Below, piece by piece: positions 43,418 through 52,019 of a stretch of DNA of 64,000 nucleotides (its first letter is position 1; the number at the start of each line of letters is the position of its first letter). The notes under the pieces are model-generated. The model saw only the letters and a program-made list of their open reading frames with translations, searched no databases and was not told the DNA's origin. A program made the translations under genes and the position numbers. Source of the stretch: Streptomyces sp. WMMC500 (GTDB lineage: Bacteria > Actinomycetota > Actinomycetes > Streptomycetales > Streptomycetaceae); the NCBI RefSeq assembly GCF_027497195.1, contig NZ_CP114905.1, forward strand, positions 3,820,001 to 3,884,000. Reading direction: 5' to 3'.

Positions 43418-43987
43418 TCACCGTTCGGCGGGCCGATAGCTCAGGAGTACGGACCGGGAGTCGAAGGTCCGGGACTCGACCAGTTGGAGGTCGAGCCGCT
43501 CCGCGGGCTCCGGGAAGAGAGCCTTGCCGCCGCCGAGCACGACCGGGTGCACGACCACCTGGTACTCGTCGATCAGCCCGTGGCTCCTGAGGGCGGCGGC
43601 CAGCGAGGCGCCGCCCATCAGCAGCAGGTCCTTGCCCGCCTCGGCCTTGAGTGCGGTCACCTCGTCGGCCAGGTTCGCGCCGCCGATGACGCGCGCGCCG
43701 TGGCCCGGGTCCGTGAGGGTGCGGGAGAACACGATCTTGGGGCTGCTCCGCCAGATCGGGGCGAACTTGAGGTCGTGCGGGTCGTCGGAGATCGACTCGA
43801 CGTCGGGCCAGTAGCCGGCCATCATCTCCCACACCGGCCGGCCGTACAGGAAGGTGTCGGCCCGCTCCATCAGGCTGAAGGAGTACGCGGACAGCTCCGG
43901 GCCCATCGCCGGCCAGTCGAACTCTCCTGCGGGGCCTTCGATGTTGCCGTCCAGCGAGGTGTGGACGAAGTGGATGATCTTCCGCAT
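43418..43987 (-). CDS. RibD C-terminal/DHFR-fold reductase
   Basis: A 189-residue DHFR-like protein: RKIIHFVHTSLDGNIEGPAG at the start, FLYGRPVWEMMAGYWPD, and KDLLLMGGASLAAALRSHGLID with LGGGKALFP toward the end. It is typical of the large actinobacterial family of stand-alone RibD-C proteins, probably NADPH-dependent. The start at 43987 has AAAGG upstream; the longer frame to 44131 is not supported. Convergent with the GNAT gene at 42881. Confidence 0.87.
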   Translation of the reverse strand: MRKIIHFVHTSLDGNIEGPAGEFDWPAMGPELSAYSFSLMERADTFLYGRPVWEMMAGYWPDVESISDDPHDLKFAPIWRSSPKIVFSRTLTDPGHGARVIGGANLADEVTALKAEAGKDLLLMGGASLAAALRSHGLIDEYQVVVHPVVLGGGKALFPEPAERLDLQLVESRTFDSRSVLLSYRPAER

Positions 43988-44184
43988 GTCCCGTGCTGCC
44001 TTTCTGACTGCCGCTCTGGCCGGGTGGTCCCGGGGTAACGCCTGAAACGACCACCCTGCGCGCTCGGAGTCATCGCCGCAACCGCTGTGACCTGCGTCAT
44101 GTCGCTGCACGGCCCCGGCCGCGTGCGGCACGGGACGCCGCTGCCGGCGTCAGTCCGCCGGACCGGCCGCGCCCCGCGCGTCGA

Positions 44185-44218
44185 CCCCGGCCCCGTCCGG
44201 TGTGCCACGGGGCCGGGG
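44185..44218 (-). terminator. Hairpin after the secreted-protein gene
   Basis: A perfect 12-bp stem, CCCCGGCCCCGT (44185-44196) with ACGGGGCCGGGG (44207-44218), and a ten-base loop. It lies 40 bases beyond the stop of the gene at 44259-44627. Confidence 0.65.
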
Positions 44219-44258
44219 CCGTGCGGGGGCCGGGTCGGCGCGTGGGGGCGCGGGGTCG

Positions 44259-44627
44259 TCAGCCGCCCGTCAGGCAGGCGCCCGAGCCCGACGGCGTGAC
44301 CCGGCGCAGGGTGTACGCGGTCGTCGGCTCGAAGACCCCGCCGGGGGCGACGCCCGTGTTGTAGCTGCCGGCCAGGCAGTACGGGATGCTCGTGCTGTTG
44401 GCCACCGACACCAGGCGCACCGGCGGGTCGAAGTCGTGGGGGCGGCCCTCCGGTACGAGGGTGACGACGCCTCCGCTCTGCTCGACGCAGATGTACCCCT
44501 TGGCGCACGGGGGCGCCGCGGGTGCGTCGCCAGCGGCGGTCGGGGCGGCGGCCGCCGTGGCCGTGGTGGCGAGGGCGGCGGTCAGGGTGAGGGTGGCCAG
44601 AGCGGCGGTCAGCCGGCTTCTTCGCAT
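44259..44627 (-). CDS. Small secreted protein, unknown
   Basis: A 122-residue protein with an N-terminal Sec signal (MRRSRLTAALATLTL and Ala-rich up to about residue 28, AAA-AP). The mature part has Cys at four positions (CAKGYIC, PYCLAG, GACLTGG), which could form two disulfides. The first part resembles family I36 inhibitor-like secreted proteins (CAKGYICVEQSGG), but that is not firm. AAGGAG lies eight bases before the start. Function unknown. Confidence 0.7.
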   Translation of the reverse strand: MRRSRLTAALATLTLTAALATTATAAAAPTAAGDAPAAPPCAKGYICVEQSGGVVTLVPEGRPHDFDPPVRLVSVANSTSIPYCLAGSYNTGVAPGGVFEPTTAYTLRRVTPSGSGACLTGG

Positions 44628-44900
44628 GGTGCGGGCTCCTTCGGATCCGTAGCGGAGTGAAACGCGCTTGTCGGCGTACAGACAACTGCCCCACCGCGGC
44701 CGGAGGCCAGCGCAGTACCGGCCATTCGCCGCCCGCCGGGAAATTCGTTGGACCGGTCCGCACCCCGCGCGTAGGCTCGCGCGTCTGCCCCCGCCTCACC
44801 GGCCGTTCTGCCGCGCCGGGAGTGCCGCCCGCCGGTCGGAAACCGGCGGCCTACGCCACGCCCGTGACCGTACCGCCAGCCGCCGGAGGCTCGTACCACC

Positions 44901-47015
44901 ATGTCCGACTCCACCCCTCCCCCTCCCCCAGCCACGCCCTCCGCACCGCCCGCAGCCCCCGCACCCCCCGCAGCCCCCTCGCCCCTCGTCCACGAGCGCG
45001 CCCACCTCGCCGCCTCCCGTACCGCCCTGCGCGCCATGCGCGCCGACGCCGAGGCGCTGGACCTCACGGACGTCACCGCGAACTGGGTCAACGCCGAGGT
45101 GCTGCAGTCCGAGATCGGCCTGCGCATCAAGGCCCTCGCCGACCTCGCCGACACCCCGCTGTTCTTCGGGCGGCTCGACTACTCCCACGCCCCCAGCGCC
45201 GAGCAAGCCGAGGGCGACCCCGGGGAGAGCTTCTACATCGGGCGGCGGCACGTGCACGACGCCGACGGGGATCCCATGGTGATCGACTGGCGGGCGCCCG
45301 TCTCGCAGCCGTTCTACCGGGCGTCGAAGAAGGAGCCCCTGGACGTGGCCCTGCGGCGGCGGTTCGGGTACGACCGCGGGGAGATCACGGCGTACGAGGA
45401 CGAGCACCTGACCGACCCCGCCGAGGCGGCGAAGTCCAGCGCGCTGCTGCAGCGGGAGATCGAGCGCCCGCGCGTGGGCCCCATGCGCGACATCGTGGCG
45501 ACGATCCAGCCGGAGCAGGACGAGATCGTCCGCGCGGAGATCGGCGGCACGGTGTGCGTGCAGGGCGCGCCCGGGACGGGGAAGACGGCGGTGGGGCTGC
45601 ACCGGGTGGCGTACCTGCTGTACGCGCACCGGGAGCGGCTGGCGCGTACGGGGACGCTGGTGATCGGGCCGAACGACTCCTTCCTCCGCTACATCGAGCA
45701 GGTGCTGCCGACGCTGGGCGAGCTGGAGGTGAAGCAGGCCACGGTGGCGGAGCTGGTGGCGCACGTGGAGGTGCGGGGGGCGGACCCGGCGCCGGTGGCG
45801 CGGCTCAAGGGCGACGCGCGGATGGCGGCGGTGCTGCGGCGGGCGGTGCGGGCCGGGGTGACGATGCCGGCGGAGCCGGTCGTGGTGGTGCGCGGGTCGC
45901 GGCGGTGGCGGGTGCCGGCGTACGAGGTGGAGGAGCTGGTGCGGGAGCTGCTGGAGCGGGACATCCGGTACGGGGCGGCGCGGGAGGCGCTGCCGCAGCG
46001 GATCGCGCACGCGGTGCTCGTACGGATGGAGCGTGCCGGAGAGGCGCCGGACGACCGGGTGCAGGACGCGGTGGCGCGGAACGCGGCGGTCAAGGCGGCG
46101 GTGAAGGCGCTCTGGCCCGCGGTGGACCCGGTGAAGGTGGTGCTGCGGCTGCTGTCGGACGCCGGCTTCCTGGCCGCGCAGGCGGACGGGATCCTCGACG
46201 AGGCGGAGCAGCGGCTGCTGCTGTGGGAGAAGCCCCCGCGGGGGGTGCGGTCGGCGCGCTGGTCGGCGGCGGACGCGGTGCTGATCGACGAGGCGCGGGA
46301 CGTGGTGGAGCGGACGCCGTCGCTGGGGCACGTGGTGCTGGACGAGGCGCAGGACTTGTCGCCGATGCAGTACAGGGCTGTGGGCCGGCGGTGTTCCACG
46401 GGCTCCGCCACCGTGCTCGGGGACATCGCGCAGGGGACGACGCCGTGGGCGACGGAGAGCTGGGCGGTGGCGCTGGGGCACCTGGGGAAGCCGGGGGCGG
46501 TGGTGGAGGAGCTGACGCAGGGCTTCCGGGTGCCGCGGGAGGTGATCGCGTACGCGTCGCGGTTGCTGCCGTCGATCGCGCCGGGGCTGGCGGAGGCGAC
46601 GTCGATCAGGGAGTCGGCGGGGGACCTGGCGGTACGGGGGGTGCCGGGGGCGGCGCTGGACACGGCGGTGGCGGAGGCGTGCGGGTCGGTGCTGCGGGGC
46701 CGGGAGGGCTCGGTGGGGCTGATCGCGGCGGACGGGCGGGTGGCCGCGCTCGGGGCGGCGCTGGGCGCGGCGGGGTTGCCGTTCCTGTCGCCGGGTGAGG
46801 AGACGACGTCCGAGGCGCGGCTGACGCTGGTGCCGGCGTCGCTGGCGAAGGGCCTGGAGTACGACTACGTCGTACTGGACGACCCGGCGACGATCGTCGC
46901 CGCGGAACCGGACACCCGCACGGGGCTGAGGCGGCTCTACGTCTGCCTGACGCGGGCGGTGTCGGGCCTGACCGTGCTGCACGCCGAGCCGCTGCCGGCG
47001 GAACTGGCCGCCTGA
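44901..47015 (+). CDS. HelD/HelR-like RNA-polymerase-associated helicase
   Basis: A 704-residue UvrD/Rep-like ATPase of the actinobacterial HelD class. After a Pro-rich tail, a helical arm (about 28-90) leads to the family segment FYIGRRHVHDADGDPMVIDWRAPVS, quoted in part (FYIGRRH, IDWRAP). Walker A GAPGTGKTA is at about 222-230, VVLDEAQDLSPMQ is motif II, and RRLYVCLTRA motif VI. HelD proteins insert into RNA polymerase and remove it from stalled complexes; HelR members give rifamycin tolerance. GGAGG lies eleven bases before the start. I found no rifamycin-associated element (RAE) upstream, so the resistance role is open. Confidence 0.85.
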   Translation: MSDSTPPPPPATPSAPPAAPAPPAAPSPLVHERAHLAASRTALRAMRADAEALDLTDVTANWVNAEVLQSEIGLRIKALADLADTPLFFGRLDYSHAPSAEQAEGDPGESFYIGRRHVHDADGDPMVIDWRAPVSQPFYRASKKEPLDVALRRRFGYDRGEITAYEDEHLTDPAEAAKSSALLQREIERPRVGPMRDIVATIQPEQDEIVRAEIGGTVCVQGAPGTGKTAVGLHRVAYLLYAHRERLARTGTLVIGPNDSFLRYIEQVLPTLGELEVKQATVAELVAHVEVRGADPAPVARLKGDARMAAVLRRAVRAGVTMPAEPVVVVRGSRRWRVPAYEVEELVRELLERDIRYGAAREALPQRIAHAVLVRMERAGEAPDDRVQDAVARNAAVKAAVKALWPAVDPVKVVLRLLSDAGFLAAQADGILDEAEQRLLLWEKPPRGVRSARWSAADAVLIDEARDVVERTPSLGHVVLDEAQDLSPMQYRAVGRRCSTGSATVLGDIAQGTTPWATESWAVALGHLGKPGAVVEELTQGFRVPREVIAYASRLLPSIAPGLAEATSIRESAGDLAVRGVPGAALDTAVAEACGSVLRGREGSVGLIAADGRVAALGAALGAAGLPFLSPGEETTSEARLTLVPASLAKGLEYDYVVLDDPATIVAAEPDTRTGLRRLYVCLTRAVSGLTVLHAEPLPAELAA

Positions 47016-47132
47016 CGTCGCCGCACCCGTGCAGCGGCGTCGTGGACGTGGACGGGGACCCGGCAACCCCGGCCGCGCCCGTCCCGCGTCAGCGAGCCGA
47101 CTCCGCCTGCGCGCTCGGTTGGACGAGACCTG

Positions 47133-48218
47133 TCACCCCGGCGGCAGCGGCCAGGAGGCACCCTCCGGTGTTCCGTACCAGAACCGCTGGGTGTGCGGCG
47201 TGACGGTGATGCCGTAGTCCTCCCGCGCCGGTTCGCCGCCCGGGAACAGGGACGCGATTTCTTCCACGGTGTCCCACAGCCTCCGGGGGCCGGCCTGCCG
47301 GACCCGGCCCGCCAACTCGGCCACGGCGGTCGAACCGTCCTCGGTCCACAGGACCATGCCCGACACGGCACCGTCGGCGGCCCGCCAGGCGACCGCGTTG
47401 TAGCCGGGCAGGGCGAGGGACAGGGGGAACGCCCAGCGGCCGGCCAGCACGGCGGTCACCGCCAGGGAGGTGGGTTCCGGGGGCCGGTTGCGGGCGCCGG
47501 AGACGTCGGGGCCCGCGCCCGGCGGCAGGCGGCGGGGCATGAAGAGGGCGGGCGTCGGGAGGAAGCGGCCTTCCGCGTGGCCGGGGCCGGTGACCTCCGC
47601 CCTGATCACGCCGAAGCCGATCGGGGCGACGATCACGGCGCCGTCCACGGCCTGCTCCATCAGCGCACGGGGTACGGAACGAAGCGCCGCCGTGGCGATG
47701 AAGCGGGAGTAGGGGGCGCGTGGCGGATAGCCCAGGGCGCCGTCCGCGGTGGCCACGAACGGCCTCGTCCCGGACTCGGCGAGCCGGCGGGCGGCGAGCG
47801 CCACCAGGTCCGGGTCCACGTCGACGCTGGTCACGTTCTCCGCGCCCAGCCTGTGGGCCAGGAGGGCGGCGTTGTAGCCCGTGCCGGTGCCCAGTTCGAA
47901 GACGGTGGCGCCCGGTCGTGCGTCCAGGGCGTCGAGCATCGTCAGCATGAGGCCCGGTTCGCTGGAGGACGACGTGGGGACGCCGTGGGCGTCGAGCTGG
48001 GTCATCAGGGCGGTGTCCGAGTAGACGGTCTCCAGGTATCCCCTGTCCGACCGCGTGACGCGCCGCCACCCGCCGCCGCCCTCGTCCTGCCGGTAGAACT
48101 CCGGCACGAAGACGTGACGGGGCACCGCGGCGAACGCCGCACGCCACGGGCTCGAACCCCCGTCGCCGAGGGCGGCGGCGAACTCGTGGCGCAGAGCTTC
48201 CGTCGAATCCGGGCTCAT
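47133..48218 (-). CDS. PCMT-like O-methyltransferase of the RiPP (ATP-grasp) type
   Basis: A 361-residue SAM methyltransferase. The first part reads WRAAFAAVPRHVFVPEFYR, VYSDTALMTQLDAHG and PTSSSSEPGLMLTMLDALD. The SAM loop is VFELGTGTGYNAALLAHRLG with VTSVDVDPDLVALA. This is the pattern of isoaspartyl methyltransferases recruited to peptide natural-product clusters (graspetide and FxLD systems). The C-terminal 150 residues match those proteins, not the housekeeping enzyme. No precursor peptide or ATP-grasp ligase was seen beside it. GAGGAG precedes the start at 48218. Divergent from the WD40 kinase. Confidence 0.78.
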   Translation of the reverse strand: MSPDSTEALRHEFAAALGDGGSSPWRAAFAAVPRHVFVPEFYRQDEGGGGWRRVTRSDRGYLETVYSDTALMTQLDAHGVPTSSSSEPGLMLTMLDALDARPGATVFELGTGTGYNAALLAHRLGAENVTSVDVDPDLVALAARRLAESGTRPFVATADGALGYPPRAPYSRFIATAALRSVPRALMEQAVDGAVIVAPIGFGVIRAEVTGPGHAEGRFLPTPALFMPRRLPPGAGPDVSGARNRPPEPTSLAVTAVLAGRWAFPLSLALPGYNAVAWRAADGAVSGMVLWTEDGSTAVAELAGRVRQAGPRRLWDTVEEIASLFPGGEPAREDYGITVTPHTQRFWYGTPEGASWPLPPG

Positions 48219-48492
48219 GTCGCTCCTCGTACGTCGTCGGCGTGCGGCCGGGGTGATCGTGCGTCCCGGCCGGCTCTCCCGGTGAACGTCCGCCCCGCGG
48301 CGGGGGTCACTGCCGCGAGCCCGGTCCCGGCTTCCCATGTCCCCCTGCCCACCGGGCAGTCGCCCACGTCCGGCGCACGACGGCGGTCGGCGGTCGCGGC
48401 AGGCTAGGCTCATGGCTCGCCGTGAGACCGGCGGCCGGTGGGCCGCCCGGGCCGCGAGGTCGCGACGCAGCCGAAACGGGGGAGGCACAGCC

Positions 48493-50358
48493 GTGCGAGA
48501 CCAGCTCCTCGGGGGCCGTTACCGGCTCGTGCGGGAACTCGGCCACGGGGGCATGGGGCAGGTGTGGGAGGCGCGGGACGAGACGCTGGGCCGGCCGGTC
48601 GCGGTCAAGGTGATCTCGCTGCTCGCCGGCGGCGGCAGCCGGGGCGACCAGGCCCGCGCGCGGTTCCTGCGCGAGGCGCGGATCACCGCCCGGCTCCAGC
48701 ACCCCCACATCGTCACCATGCACGACCTCGGCGAGGCCGGCACCGGCGGCGACAAGGTGCCGTTCCTGGTGATGGAGCTGGTACGGGGCGAGGGCCTGGA
48801 CGCGAAGCTGGCGCGGGGTCCCGTCACCCTGCCGGACGCCGCCCGGTGGGGAACGCAGGTGTGCGACGCGCTCGCCGACGCCCACGCCAACGGGATCCTG
48901 CACCGGGACGTCAAGCCCTCCAACATCTTCGTCACGCCCCAGGGCGGCGTGAAGGTCCTCGACTTCGGCATCGCGCGAGCGGCCGACGGCAACGTCACCG
49001 CGGAGCGCCTCACCCGGACCGGTCTCATCGTCGGCACCCCGCAGTACCTGGCCCCCGAACAGGCCCGTGGCCTGCCGGAACCGCGCAGCGACCTCTACGC
49101 CCTCGGCTGCCTCCTCTTCGAACTGATCACGGGCCGCCTGCCCTTCGAGGCCCCCGACACCCTGGGCTACCTCACCGCGCACCTCACCCAGGAGCCGCCG
49201 GCCCCCAGTTCCGTACGGGCCGGCATCCCCGCCGCCTGGGACGACCTCGTCCTCACGCTGCTGCACAAGGAGCCCGCGGGGCGGTACGCGGACGCCGCCG
49301 GCCTGGCCCGCGCACTGCGGCGCCTGGACGGACCGGAGGACCCGTCCGAGCGCGCGGGGCGGGCGCACGCCGGCGTCTTCCCGCCGCCCACCGAGCCGGA
49401 CGTCCCGGCCACCCCCGCGCCCGGCGAGTACCTCTTCGCCACCAGCCTCGGCGGCGCAGGCACGGTGCGGCTGTGGGACCCGGCCACCGGCCGGCCCGTC
49501 AGCCCGCCGCTGGCCGGCCACACCGGCACCGTGTTCCGGATGGCGTTCTCCCCCGACGGCCGGCTGCTCGCCACCGGCAGCAGGGACGAGACGGCGCGGC
49601 TGTGGGACACGGCCACGGGGCGGCTCGTCGGCGATCTCCTCACCGGCCACACCGGCACGGTGGAAGACGTGGCGTTCTCCCCCGACGGCCGGCTGCTGGC
49701 CACCGGCAGCCTGGACGGGACGGTACGGCTCTGGGACACGGCCACCGGCCGGACCGTCTGCGAACCCCTGACCGCCCACGCCAACGGCGTCGTCGGGGTC
49801 GCCTTCTCTCCCGACGGCCGCCTCCTCGCCTCCAGCGGCCTGGACAGAACGGTACGGCTCTGGGACCCCACCGCGGGCCGCCCGGCCGGCGAACCCCTGA
49901 CCGGCCACACCGGCGACGCGCTGCGGGTGATGTTCTCCCCCGACGGCCGCCTCCTCGCCGCCTCCGGCAGGGACTGGACGGTGCGGCTGTGGGACCCGGC
50001 CACGGGCCAGGCCGTCGGCGAACCCCTGACCGGCCACACCAACAGCGTCTGGGAGCTGGCGTTCTCCCCGGACAGCTCCGTGCTGGCGGCCCACAGCCAG
50101 GACGACGACACGCTACTGCGGTGGGACACCGCCACCGGCAGGCTCGTCGACCCGCCCCTGACCGCCCGCGGCGACGGCCGCCTGGTCGTGGTGCCGTCCT
50201 CCGGCGGCCCTCTGCTGGCGGCCGACATCGGCGAGGACGGGACCGTGCGCCTGCGGGACGCCGCCACCGGGCAGTCCTTCGGCCGGCCCATGACCACGCG
50301 CACCGGCAAGTACGTCTACGTCGAGCTGTCCTCCCGCCTCGGACACCGTGCGCGATAG
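48493..50358 (+). CDS. Ser/Thr protein kinase with WD40 repeats
   Basis: A 621-residue protein. Residues 8-280 are a Hanks-type kinase: ELGHGGMGQVWEA, VAVKV, HRDVKPSNIF, DFGIA, and LAPEQARGL. After a short Pro-rich linker there are about six or seven WD40 repeats (VRLWD-type units with GHTGTV and AFSPDGRLLATGS; units about 43 residues long), which would form a beta propeller for protein binding. No membrane segment is evident, so it appears cytoplasmic. The start at 48493 has GGGGGAGG upstream. The DNA encoding the repeats is highly similar between units, pointing to recent duplication. Confidence 0.87.
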   Translation: MRDQLLGGRYRLVRELGHGGMGQVWEARDETLGRPVAVKVISLLAGGGSRGDQARARFLREARITARLQHPHIVTMHDLGEAGTGGDKVPFLVMELVRGEGLDAKLARGPVTLPDAARWGTQVCDALADAHANGILHRDVKPSNIFVTPQGGVKVLDFGIARAADGNVTAERLTRTGLIVGTPQYLAPEQARGLPEPRSDLYALGCLLFELITGRLPFEAPDTLGYLTAHLTQEPPAPSSVRAGIPAAWDDLVLTLLHKEPAGRYADAAGLARALRRLDGPEDPSERAGRAHAGVFPPPTEPDVPATPAPGEYLFATSLGGAGTVRLWDPATGRPVSPPLAGHTGTVFRMAFSPDGRLLATGSRDETARLWDTATGRLVGDLLTGHTGTVEDVAFSPDGRLLATGSLDGTVRLWDTATGRTVCEPLTAHANGVVGVAFSPDGRLLASSGLDRTVRLWDPTAGRPAGEPLTGHTGDALRVMFSPDGRLLAASGRDWTVRLWDPATGQAVGEPLTGHTNSVWELAFSPDSSVLAAHSQDDDTLLRWDTATGRLVDPPLTARGDGRLVVVPSSGGPLLAADIGEDGTVRLRDAATGQSFGRPMTTRTGKYVYVELSSRLGHRAR

Positions 50359-50430
50359 CGCGGGCCGGGGCAGCGGCGCACACCCCCGTTGAGTGCGCCG
50401 CTGCCCCGTCTTCTGCCGCTCGCCCCGCTC

Positions 50431-51855
50431 CTACCGCGTCGGGCGCAGGAACTCCGGCGGCGTGAAGTCCGTGTACGCCGGATCCACCGGCTTCAGGTCG
50501 CCCGTGCCGAAGTCGAACGCCTTCTGGTACTCCGGCCCGAACGACCCCACCGCCCCGTCCAGGTGCGACGGCGTCAGGTTCCCCCACCGGCCCGTGGCGA
50601 CCTTGCGGTCCAGCGCGACCAGCGCGACGATCTCCTCCGCCGACGTGTACGAGCAGTGCCCGCCCCGGTCCACGTACAACTGCCGGAACGGCGCGTCCCG
50701 GTGGGCCTCGACCTGCTCCGCCCACCTGCCCACCTGGTCCGCGACCGCGCCGCCGTCGCCCGTGGTGTGCAGCGTCAGCGTCGGGGTGCGCGTCGTGCCC
50801 CGCACCAGGCCGTGGCGCTTCGTGTACGCGACCGCCCGCCGGTCGGCGGCGATGCGGTCGGTGCCGGCGAGCGCGGCCAGGTCCTCTTCCAGGTCGACGC
50901 CGGCGCCGGCGGCCGCGGCGGCCCCGTACGCCTCCTCGACCAGCGCGCGCAGCTCCGGGTGGGCGCGGGCGAGCTGGTCGCCGTAGTCGATGCCGGTGTT
51001 CCAGGACGGGTTGCCGCCGGCGCGGGATTCGAGGTCGAGGCGGCCCGTGGGGCCCAGGCCCTGGGCGTACGCGGTCTCGATCCACACCGACTGGGCGGCG
51101 ATGCGCTCGGCGAGGCCCGTCGGCCGCGGCTCGAACGGCGAGTAGGCGGTGGGGATGTTCGCGATCGCGCCGGCCAGCGCGAGCCGGGCGCGGCCCGCCT
51201 CGGTGCCGCGCGCGGCGGCCACCGCCCCGGCCAGGGCGGCGGCGTCGGCGGCGGCCGTGTCCGGGTCGGCGGGGCGTACGAGGTCGATGCCGGCCTCCGG
51301 CGCCAGCAGCGTCCTGACGACGAACTGGATGTCCAGCGCCGTGTTCCACGACCCCGGCGTGTCCACCTCGGCGCACATCGCCGCCGTGCCCGCGAACTTC
51401 CCCGGGTGGCGCTCCGCGAGCTGCCCCGCGACGGCCGCGCCCTGCGACATCCCGGCGCTCAGCGTGCGCCGCGGCTTGCCGATCTTCTTCTCGACGTGCC
51501 GGAGCAGCGCCATCTGGTCGACGAGGGCGTCCTCGACGGCGTAGCCGGGGCCCCGCCCCTTGTACTCGGACGCCGCCAGCGCGTACCCGTGCGCCAGCAG
51601 CCAGCGCTCCGTCGACTCGTACGCCGCGAGCTGCACCCCCGTGGGGAAGTGGCCCTTGAGGTAGTACCCGTGGCTGTAGAGCACGAGGGTGCCGTTCCAG
51701 TCCTCGGGCATCGCGATCCGGTACGGAGCGCCGTCGATGCTCCCCTCGTACGAACGCCCCCCGGCGGGGCCGCCGTCCGCGTGTGCCTGGCCCCACGGGA
51801 CCGCGGCGACGCAGACGGCCGCCGCCGCTGCCAGTGCCCTGCCGACGAACCGCAT
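50431..51855 (-). CDS. Secreted alpha/beta hydrolase
   Basis: A 474-residue secreted protein: Sec signal at residues 1-26 (FVGRALAAAAAVCVAAVP, cut after AHA), then LVLYSHGYYLKGHFPTG (oxyanion segment), SAGMSQGAAVAGQLA containing the nucleophile Ser in G-M-S-Q-G, and a late GGHCSYTSAEE with the likely catalytic His. The fold is that of an esterase or peptidase-like hydrolase; substrate unknown. Start at 51855 is preferred as GGAG lies eight bases upstream; GTG at 51864 is in frame. Convergent with the WD40 kinase. Confidence 0.8.
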   Translation of the reverse strand: MRFVGRALAAAAAVCVAAVPWGQAHADGGPAGGRSYEGSIDGAPYRIAMPEDWNGTLVLYSHGYYLKGHFPTGVQLAAYESTERWLLAHGYALAASEYKGRGPGYAVEDALVDQMALLRHVEKKIGKPRRTLSAGMSQGAAVAGQLAERHPGKFAGTAAMCAEVDTPGSWNTALDIQFVVRTLLAPEAGIDLVRPADPDTAAADAAALAGAVAAARGTEAGRARLALAGAIANIPTAYSPFEPRPTGLAERIAAQSVWIETAYAQGLGPTGRLDLESRAGGNPSWNTGIDYGDQLARAHPELRALVEEAYGAAAAAGAGVDLEEDLAALAGTDRIAADRRAVAYTKRHGLVRGTTRTPTLTLHTTGDGGAVADQVGRWAEQVEAHRDAPFRQLYVDRGGHCSYTSAEEIVALVALDRKVATGRWGNLTPSHLDGAVGSFGPEYQKAFDFGTGDLKPVDPAYTDFTPPEFLRPTR

Positions 51856-51965
51856 GCGCCCCACTCCGTTCAGTCGTCCTGCCTCTGAACGGTTGGACCG
51901 GGGCCGCGCGCGTTTCTCATCGGTCGTAGGTGAGGAACGGCGGCCACGGCCGAGCCGCAGCGGGC

Positions 51966-52002
51966 CGAGGCGCCCCCGGCCGCTGCGGCCGGGGGCGCCT
52001 CG
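51966..52002 (-). terminator. Strong terminator hairpin
   Basis: A perfect 16-bp stem, CGAGGCGCCCCCGGCC (51966-51981) with its complement at 51987-52002, and a 5-base loop. It is 18 bases beyond the stop of the secreted-protein gene at 52020 and upstream of the hydrolase gene, isolating the two. Confidence 0.8.
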
Positions 52003-52019
52003 ACGAGCGTGAAGGCGGG

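Noticed and set aside
47050..47084. Weak hairpin between the helicase and methyltransferase genes
   Set aside because: The stem is only 7 bp with a 21-base loop, not convincing beyond chance for this GC content.
48150..48170. tRNA T-loop-like GGCTCGAACCC
   Set aside because: It lies inside the methyltransferase gene, and no acceptor or anticodon arm can be drawn. A similar match near 63511 is inside tnpB. No tRNA gene was found in the window.
49430..50330. DNA repeats in the WD40 region as a separate repeat element
   Set aside because: The spacing is about 129 bases, in frame, and explained by the protein repeats.
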